DNA from: Prosthecobacter sp.
GTDB taxonomy: Bacteria > Verrucomicrobiota > Verrucomicrobiia > Verrucomicrobiales > Verrucomicrobiaceae
Assembly (NCBI RefSeq): GCF_034366625.1
Contig: NZ_JAXMIH010000007.1
Span: forward strand, 1-64,000
Length of the DNA stretch: 64,000 bases
Reading direction: 5' to 3'
Under the pieces are notes generated by a model that saw only the letters and a list, made by a program, of their open reading frames with translations, did no database searches and had not been told where the DNA came from. Below are positions 58,666 through 64,000 of the stretch, in pieces. A program made the position numbers and the translations under genes. The first letter of the stretch is position 1. Each line of letters begins with the position of its first letter.

Positions 58666-60171
58666 ATGAAACATCTCGCTTTCGCCTTTCTCGCTCTCCT
58701 TTCGTCTCTCGCGGCGCAGGAAAAATATCCGCCGATGCATCGCCTGACGTGGGAGGAGTATGCGGGCACACTGGCGCATTGGCGGAAGACGTATCCGAAG
58801 GTCGCCGTGCTCGAATCGCGCGGGATGAGTGGACAGAACATGCCGGTGTATTTGCTCAAGATCACCGATGCCACAGTGAAGAACACCGACAAGCAGGTCT
58901 GTCTCATGACGACGCTGCACAGCGGACCGGAGCGCACGGGGACGACTGGCGCCATGGCCTTTGCAGAGTGGTGCCTGAGCGATGATCCGCTGGCAGTGGA
59001 GACGCGGAAGCAGCAGATCGTGCTCATCATGCCGTGTGTGAATCCGTTGGCGATGTTTTATGCGCTGCCACCAGACATCCAGCCTGATGAAGAACTGGCT
59101 GCGGTGCAATCCGTGATCAACGAACATCGGCCTCAAGTTCAGATGGACCTCCATGAGGCCGGCTTGCAGGAAGCTAGGGCAGAGGCGCAGAAGTCCGGGC
59201 AAAGCAGCAGCCTCGCTGATCGGATCCATGGCCTCATGCGTGCAGGCTGGATGCCGCCCGCCGAAGTGCGCAAGCTTTACGCCACCGACAAGTCTGATGC
59301 CACGCCAGCAACCTTCGTCGATGTGGCGTATAGTCCGCATTTCCGCCAGACGATGGACGTGTGGCTGGCGAAGTCCGCGAAGCCCACGCCGGTCGTGTTT
59401 TACATCCACGGCGGCGGCTGGGGCGCACAGGACAAGACGGACATCCACCAGCATCTCGATGTGCGTGCCTTCCTCGATGCCGGCATCGCCGTGGCGTCGA
59501 TCAACTATCGTTTCCTCGCCGATGCGAACGCCGCGAAGGTCTCGCCACCGCTGCAATGGCCGCTGCAAGATGCCGCGCGTGCCTTGCAACATCTGCGTTC
59601 GAAAGCGGCTGAGTGGAACCTCGACAAAACCCGCATCGCCGCCAGCGGCGTGAGCGCCGGTGGCTGCTCCAGCCTCTGGCTCGCCATGCACGACGACATG
59701 GCCGATCCGAAGAGCAGTGATCCCATCGCACGCGAATCTACACGACTCATCTTCACCGTCACCAAAGCCCCGCAGCCATCGCTTGATCCGAAGCAACTCG
59801 TCGAATGGATTCCCAACAGCGAATACGGCGGCCACGCCTTTGGCTACTTCGGCAAAACACGGAAAAAAACCTTCGCTCCCTTCCTCGCGAACCGCGACAA
59901 GCACCTCGACGACCTCCGCCGCTACTCGCCCATGTCCCACGCCAGCGCCGATGATCCACCCGCTTTCATCCTCTGCACGAAGGACGACAAACCCCTGATC
60001 AAAGGCGAAGCACAGAAAGATCCGACACACAGCGCACTGCTCGGCCTGATGATGCAAGACACGCTGAAGCCGCTCGGAGTAAACTGCGAGGTGCGCCATC
60101 CGCTGGATGGCCAACCGACGACCACGATGCAGGAGATGCTTCTTCAACAATTCAAAACTGAACATCCATGA
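58666..60171 (+). CDS. chimera: truncated M14 carboxypeptidase domain fused to an alpha/beta hydrolase
   Basis: A 501-residue exported protein that seems to join two unrelated enzymes. Residues about 20-165 read like the first part of a zinc carboxypeptidase (M14): HRLTWEEYAGTLAHWRKTYP, LMTTLHSGPERTGTTG (metal His/Glu region) and NEHRPQVQMDLHEAG (third His); the rest of that fold, with its catalytic Glu, is missing. From about residue 185, LADRIHGLMRAGWMP and then FYIHGGGWGAQDKTDIHQ, GVSAGGCSS (Ser elbow) and PAFILCTKDD follow, an esterase of the BD-FAE type. Start is ATG 58666, two bases after the previous stop. Either an internal deletion fused two genes or this is a new architecture. Confidence 0.75.
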   Translation: MKHLAFAFLALLSSLAAQEKYPPMHRLTWEEYAGTLAHWRKTYPKVAVLESRGMSGQNMPVYLLKITDATVKNTDKQVCLMTTLHSGPERTGTTGAMAFAEWCLSDDPLAVETRKQQIVLIMPCVNPLAMFYALPPDIQPDEELAAVQSVINEHRPQVQMDLHEAGLQEARAEAQKSGQSSSLADRIHGLMRAGWMPPAEVRKLYATDKSDATPATFVDVAYSPHFRQTMDVWLAKSAKPTPVVFYIHGGGWGAQDKTDIHQHLDVRAFLDAGIAVASINYRFLADANAAKVSPPLQWPLQDAARALQHLRSKAAEWNLDKTRIAASGVSAGGCSSLWLAMHDDMADPKSSDPIARESTRLIFTVTKAPQPSLDPKQLVEWIPNSEYGGHAFGYFGKTRKKTFAPFLANRDKHLDDLRRYSPMSHASADDPPAFILCTKDDKPLIKGEAQKDPTHSALLGLMMQDTLKPLGVNCEVRHPLDGQPTTTMQEMLLQQFKTEHP

Positions 60172-61826
60172 AGCGCTGCCTTTTCGCCACAGCCTTGCTG
60201 CTTTCTCATTCCTTTGCGGAAGAGCCGAAGCCAGCCATCTCCGGCATCTGGCTGATGGGGCAATCGTTGTGCGACGGCTCGGAGTCGCTGCCCATTGTCA
60301 CTACCGATGTCACAGGCTGGGGAAACTTTGCTTTCAAGCGCGGTGTGCGCACCTGGCTGCCTCGCGATAACTCCGCCACTCCAGAAAAGCGCCCCGCAGA
60401 GCAGTTTCGGTTGGTGCCTCTTCGCGCGCAGGCAAATGGCGGACTCGGAGAGACGGTAGCGAGCGGGCTGGCGGATCATCTCAAAGCGGCGCTCGTGGGA
60501 GCGAAGAAAAATGGGCCGCCACATTTTCTCGTGGCATGTGCGGGTCAAGGAGGCAGACAAATCCAGGAGCTTTCGAGCGCGGATCTCTCGACGGATGAAC
60601 GCACGCCGGAGTCGCGTCGCAACGGCGGCGGGTATTACCGTACAAGCCTCGATGATGCACGGCGCGCGATGGAGCAGGCGAAGGCGATGGGCGCGAGCTT
60701 TCGCATCGAAGCGCTCTACTGGATGCAAGGCGAGGGCAATGGCGGGCCGACGGGCGGCATCATGCCCACACGCTGGGATACGGAGCTTCCAAGAGCACAA
60801 GGCCTAGCGTGGTATCGCGATCAACTCATGGCGTATCGCAAGCAGTGGTCGGCAGACCTCTGCGCCATCACAGGCCAGCGTGGGGAGCTGCCCATGTTTA
60901 CTTATCAAACCCTCAGCCAATCTGGCGATGCGCAACTCATGGCGGCAGATGCAGTCACTTCCATCTACATGGTCGGACCTCACTACGCCGTGCCCAGCGC
61001 CATCAACAGCCGCACGACGCTAGGTCGGCACGGCGACGCCATCCACCTTTCCGCCGATGGCGAACGCTGGTGGGGCGAGCAAGTTGGCAAGGTGATGCAT
61101 CGCGTGCTGCATAAAAACGAAGACTGGCAGCCGCTGCGTCCGCGTCGCGCAAAGCTCGATGCGACGCGAGATGGTGTCGTGATCGAGTTTACGGTGCCGC
61201 GACCGCCGCTGGTGATCGATATGAACTTCCTCATGCGGCAGGAAATTGCCATCAAGGGCGGCTTCACCTCGCTTGCGGGATTCCAGGTGCGCGGTGGTGG
61301 TGGTCAAACACTTACGCTGACCTCTGTCGAAGTCGTTTCGCCAACGAACGTGCGCATTCGCTTCGCCAAAGCGCTGCCAGCGAGCGAAAAATGCCGTGTG
61401 AATTACTGTCATCCTTTCGCGGCGGCGTTGGGGGCGATTGCCGTGATCCAAAAGACTGCGGACGGCGATGAGGAGCTGGTGCTCACGCGGCGTTTTGCCA
61501 AGGAACTGAAGCCGCTAACTGATGAAGGCGCGTTCCTCGTGACGAACACCTCCGGCACGAACACCCGCGTGCCGATTCGCAGCGTGCGCGAGGAAAACGG
61601 CGTCACCGTGCTGCGCTACGAGCCGCGTGAACTGCGCAATGGCACACCTTTTGCCATCGGACAGCCGGTGGTGGCGCAGAGATCCTTCAGTTACGGCAAT
61701 CTGCGCGACTCCGATGCCGAGCGTTCCGTTCACACCTTCGCGGATGCCGCCTATGGCACTCGTGTAGGCCAGCCATATCCGCTGTGGAATTGGTGCGTGT
61801 TGTTCTCGGATTTCGAGGTGGAGTGA
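60168..61826 (+). CDS. secreted sialate O-acetylesterase-like (SASA) protein
   Basis: A 552-residue exported protein. Signal peptide about 1-17. The SASA/SGNH-type blocks are GIWLMGQSLCDGSESLP (Ser of GQS), HFLVACAGQGGRQIQEL, ALYWMQGEGNG and DAIHLSADGERWWGEQV (Asp-x-x-His). The C-terminal half (about 320-552) is beta-rich with FTVPRPPLVIDMNF and VRIRFAKALP and probably forms carbohydrate-binding modules. This family removes acetyl groups from sugars including sialic acid, but in Verrucomicrobia it is widespread and substrates vary. ATGA overlap with the chimeric gene upstream places it in the same transcript. Confidence 0.86.
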   Translation: MKRCLFATALLLSHSFAEEPKPAISGIWLMGQSLCDGSESLPIVTTDVTGWGNFAFKRGVRTWLPRDNSATPEKRPAEQFRLVPLRAQANGGLGETVASGLADHLKAALVGAKKNGPPHFLVACAGQGGRQIQELSSADLSTDERTPESRRNGGGYYRTSLDDARRAMEQAKAMGASFRIEALYWMQGEGNGGPTGGIMPTRWDTELPRAQGLAWYRDQLMAYRKQWSADLCAITGQRGELPMFTYQTLSQSGDAQLMAADAVTSIYMVGPHYAVPSAINSRTTLGRHGDAIHLSADGERWWGEQVGKVMHRVLHKNEDWQPLRPRRAKLDATRDGVVIEFTVPRPPLVIDMNFLMRQEIAIKGGFTSLAGFQVRGGGGQTLTLTSVEVVSPTNVRIRFAKALPASEKCRVNYCHPFAAALGAIAVIQKTADGDEELVLTRRFAKELKPLTDEGAFLVTNTSGTNTRVPIRSVREENGVTVLRYEPRELRNGTPFAIGQPVVAQRSFSYGNLRDSDAERSVHTFADAAYGTRVGQPYPLWNWCVLFSDFEVE

Positions 61827-61936
61827 GGTGGTCTGACGGATGGAAAAAGAAGTCCTGGAGGTGGCTGGTCTGCTCAAAGGACCAAAAAAGCGTCGTTGGT
61901 TCTGCTGCCTATCGACCGTTCCTGATCACTACTGCC

Positions 61937-63322
61937 ATGAAAGCCGCTTCACTCCTTTACCTCGCCCTCGCCACCACCGCGTGCGCCGAACCTCTCGACC
62001 TCGGCTCACGCTGGGAGCTTTTTGTCGATGAATTCCTCGTCGCACAGAAAAGCGGAGTCTCTTTGAAGCTCCACGAGCCCGTGCGGCGCGAGATCGTGCT
62101 CACCACCGATAAACCCTGGGAAGGGCCGACGTGCGCTTACTTCTCCGTCATCCAGGATGGCAAGAAGGTGCTCTTGTATTACCGTGGCTCCTCCGGCGGC
62201 TCGGATCACAGCGATGCCCAAGTCACCTGCGTTGCCGAAAGCACCGACGGCATCCATTTCACGCGTCCGAATCTCGGTTTGATCGAGGCTGGCGGCACGA
62301 AGGACAACAACGTCATCTGGCGCGGGGTCGAGTCGCACAACTTCTCGCCATTCCTCGACAGAAACCCCAATTCCAAGCCTGAGGAACGCTACAAGGCTCT
62401 TGGTGGGGTGAAGCAGCCTGGCAAGAACTGGCATCAAGGTGAAACGCCCGGAGGTTTGTATGCCTTCTCCTCGGCGGATGGCATCCATTGGAAGAAGATG
62501 AAGGACAGTCCGGTCATCACCAAAGGTGCGTTCGACTCGCAGAACCTCGCCTTCTTCGACACCACGCGGAGCCGCTACGCCTGCTTCAGCCGAATCTTTA
62601 GCAACAAAGTCCGTGCCGTACAGAGCTGCACTTCCGCCGACTTTCTCGCCTGGAGTGACGGCGTCCCGCATCGCTATGCCAAAGACGTGCCGATGGAGCA
62701 TTTCTACACCAGCGCAACGGTGCCATGCCCCACTGCACCACATCTCTTTCTCTCATTCCCAAAACGTTTCGTCACCACACGGAAGAAGGTGCCTGAGCAC
62801 GAAGGCCCCGGTGTCAGCGATGCCGTCTTCATGTCCAGCCGCGATGGCGTGAACTGGGATCGCCCCTTCCTCGAAGCCTGGGTGCGCCCCGGTCCCGATC
62901 TCAAGAACTGGACTGACCGCAACAACATGACCGCCAACGGTGTCATCGAGAGCAGCGACACCGAGTGGTCGCTCTACATCAGCGAGCATTACCGCCACGC
63001 CGATCACCGCATCCGCCGCCTCACCGTGCGCAAGCAAGGCTTCGCCTCCATGCACGCCGACGCGAAAGGCGGCGAATTTACAACACATCCGATCAAGTTC
63101 ACCGGGAGCAAACTTCACCTGAACTATTCCACCTCCGCCGCCGGATCGATCCTGATCGAGGCTCAGGATGCAACTGGCAAGCCCCTTGCCCAAATGCCCG
63201 AACTCTATGGCGACGATCTCGATGCTTCCGTCCTCGATGTCAGCTCTCTCAAAGGCAAAGCCATCCAACTTCGAGTGAAACTTAAAGACGCCGATCTCTA
63301 TGCGCTCCGCTTCGCCGACTAA
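61937..63322 (+). CDS. exported GH32/GH43-like five-bladed propeller protein
   Basis: A 461-residue exported protein from ATG 61937, with signal peptide about 1-17 (ALATTACAEPL). The body has the propeller-like strands RWELFVDEFLVAQ, TCAYFSVIQDGKKVLLYYRGS, VTCVAESTDGIHFTRPNLGLIE and LYAFSSADGIHWKKM, and the text DGIHF/DGIHW recurs in successive blades. This layout is common in Verrucomicrobia and Planctomycetes proteins assigned to glycosyl hydrolase family 32-like folds, although the catalytic Asp/Glu pair is not certain here. The C-terminal 110 residues form a beta-sandwich (FTGSKLHLNYSTSAAGSILIEAQD). A 110-base gap precedes it, so it may have its own promoter. Confidence 0.8.
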   Translation: MKAASLLYLALATTACAEPLDLGSRWELFVDEFLVAQKSGVSLKLHEPVRREIVLTTDKPWEGPTCAYFSVIQDGKKVLLYYRGSSGGSDHSDAQVTCVAESTDGIHFTRPNLGLIEAGGTKDNNVIWRGVESHNFSPFLDRNPNSKPEERYKALGGVKQPGKNWHQGETPGGLYAFSSADGIHWKKMKDSPVITKGAFDSQNLAFFDTTRSRYACFSRIFSNKVRAVQSCTSADFLAWSDGVPHRYAKDVPMEHFYTSATVPCPTAPHLFLSFPKRFVTTRKKVPEHEGPGVSDAVFMSSRDGVNWDRPFLEAWVRPGPDLKNWTDRNNMTANGVIESSDTEWSLYISEHYRHADHRIRRLTVRKQGFASMHADAKGGEFTTHPIKFTGSKLHLNYSTSAAGSILIEAQDATGKPLAQMPELYGDDLDASVLDVSSLKGKAIQLRVKLKDADLYALRFAD

Positions 63323-63350
63323 CTCATTCATCATCTTGCCCTTCCTTATC

Positions 63351-64000
63351 ATGCGCTCCCTGATTCTCCTCTTCGCCCTCGCCTCGCTTCAAGCCGAGGA
63401 AGCCACCCCGCCATCCATCAAGCGCTTCGTCGCCATCGACAACGTCTGCGCCTGGCCGAACCTCACCCTGATGCCGGATGGCAGCATCAACACCACCATC
63501 TTTGGCAAACCGAGCCATGGTCAGGTCGCCGGAGCTGCGGAATGCTGGAATAGTCCTGATGGCGAGTTCTGGTCACTGCGCGGCATCCCCGCTCCAAACG
63601 ATGCGGACACCAACCGCATGAACGTCGCCGCCGGTCTCGCGAAGAACGGCGACCTCCTCGTGCTCTGCTCCGGCTGGACCGATGTGAAACAACCGCAGCG
63701 TCCGAAGCAGCCCGTCTTCCGCGATGACATCCTCAGCACCTGGGTCTGCCGCAGCAGCGATGGCGGCAAATCTTGGTCGCAGATCAAATCATTCCCCGCG
63801 CCTGATGACGGCTGGACGAGCTACATCCCCTTTGGCGACATCAAGATCGGCGCTGACGGCGCACTGCATGTCTCCTGCTACGGCGGCGAGTGGAAAGAGT
63901 TCGCCATCAGCACGAAGACAAAGGGTTACCGCTCCTGGCACTTCCGCAGCGATGACGATGGCAAAACGTGGGTGCGCACTGGCACCATCCACAAGACCGG
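63351..64000 (+). CDS. BNR-repeat sialidase-like protein, cut by the window end
   Basis: An open frame from ATG 63351 runs to the window edge without a stop (216 codons seen). It begins with a signal peptide (RSLILLFALASLQAEEA), then propeller strands FVAIDNVCAWPNLTLMPDGS and Asp-box repeats CRSSDGGKSWSQ and FRSDDDGKTWVR. It resembles the BNR protein at 49279 and probably continues the same operon 28 bases after the preceding stop. Catalytic residues cannot be judged from the visible part. Confidence 0.78.
   Translation, partial: MRSLILLFALASLQAEEATPPSIKRFVAIDNVCAWPNLTLMPDGSINTTIFGKPSHGQVAGAAECWNSPDGEFWSLRGIPAPNDADTNRMNVAAGLAKNGDLLVLCSGWTDVKQPQRPKQPVFRDDILSTWVCRSSDGGKSWSQIKSFPAPDDGWTSYIPFGDIKIGADGALHVSCYGGEWKEFAISTKTKGYRSWHFRSDDDGKTWVRTGTIHKT

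Noticed and set aside
58540..60165. 541-codon minus-strand frame
   Set aside because: Antisense to the chimeric M14/esterase gene, whose plus-strand motifs are clear.
1..64000. CRISPR arrays, tRNA or rRNA genes
   Set aside because: No regularly spaced repeats, no cloverleaf or conserved rRNA stretches were noticed by eye; a tRNA scan would be needed to be certain.

Overview
The window looks like a chromosomal segment of a Verrucomicrobiota bacterium, close to Prosthecobacter or other Verrucomicrobiaceae. The basis is gene content and style: an SHD1-like domain protein, a PEP-CTERM protein, a planctomycete/verrucomicrobial-type ECF sigma factor, a sulfatase with a C-x-P-C-R motif, a DUF1080 protein, a DUF3604 protein, an FAD-dependent oxidoreductase with a golvesin-like tail, a PPC-domain protein, and many secreted carbohydrate-active enzymes, all GC-rich at third codon positions. 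This is inference from families; no 16S or other marker gene lies in the window. No tRNA, rRNA, CRISPR array or intact insertion sequence was seen.

Layout. 1-7.6 kb: small secreted and housekeeping genes (SHD1-like protein, PEP-CTERM protein, cobalamin adenosyltransferase, rhomboid protease, MgtE and a coupled glycosylase-like gene) with repeat-rich gaps. 6.7-24.4 kb: a LysR regulator divergent from a 12-gene, roughly 16.7 kb nitrate-assimilation cluster. In order it encodes a cytoplasmic NrtA-like sensor candidate, the NrtABCD ABC importer, an outer-membrane porin, an NNP-type nitrate/nitrite MFS carrier, a PP2C-kinase fusion, a CysJ-like flavoprotein, a NirA-type siroheme reductase, a fused DmsB-DmsC iron-sulfur/anchor protein and a cytoplasmic molybdopterin nitrate reductase. 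Together these would bring nitrate across both membranes and reduce it to ammonium. The wiring is unusual: quinol may feed the nitrate reductase through the DmsBC fusion, and NADPH may feed NirA through the CysJ-like partner. Two sigma-54-like promoter matches sit at the starts of its two blocks.

24.4-46.5 kb: a mixed region of mostly single genes on both strands (YHYH protein, ECF sigma factor, XylR-type regulator, S4-domain protein, sulfatase, NodT-type outer-membrane lipoprotein, DUF3604 and FAD proteins, PPC-domain protein, TraB-like protein, dienelactone hydrolase, DUF1080 protein, ribulokinase, PQQ-like propeller, lipoprotein), separated by several palindromic intergenic elements. 46.5-47.35 kb is gene-poor and holds a decayed esterase remnant.

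47.35-64 kb: a GntR/LacI-type regulator divergent from a long co-directional carbohydrate operon. It encodes an RraA-like protein, BNR sialidase-like proteins, SGNH and SASA esterases, an HpcH/HpaI aldolase, a small-molecule kinase, an enolase paralogue lacking the canonical active-site histidine, an aldo/keto reductase, a PhyH dioxygenase, a beta-helix protein, a pectate-lyase-like protein, an M14/alpha-beta hydrolase chimera, a GH32/43-like propeller protein and a BNR gene running off the window. Many neighbours overlap by ATGA, so translation is probably coupled. The secreted enzymes probably attack a decorated, perhaps uronate-containing, glycan; the cytoplasmic block aldolase-kinase-enolase-reductase could carry a keto-deoxy sugar acid down to phosphoenolpyruvate. 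The nitrate cluster wiring and this operon are the strongest candidates for something undescribed.
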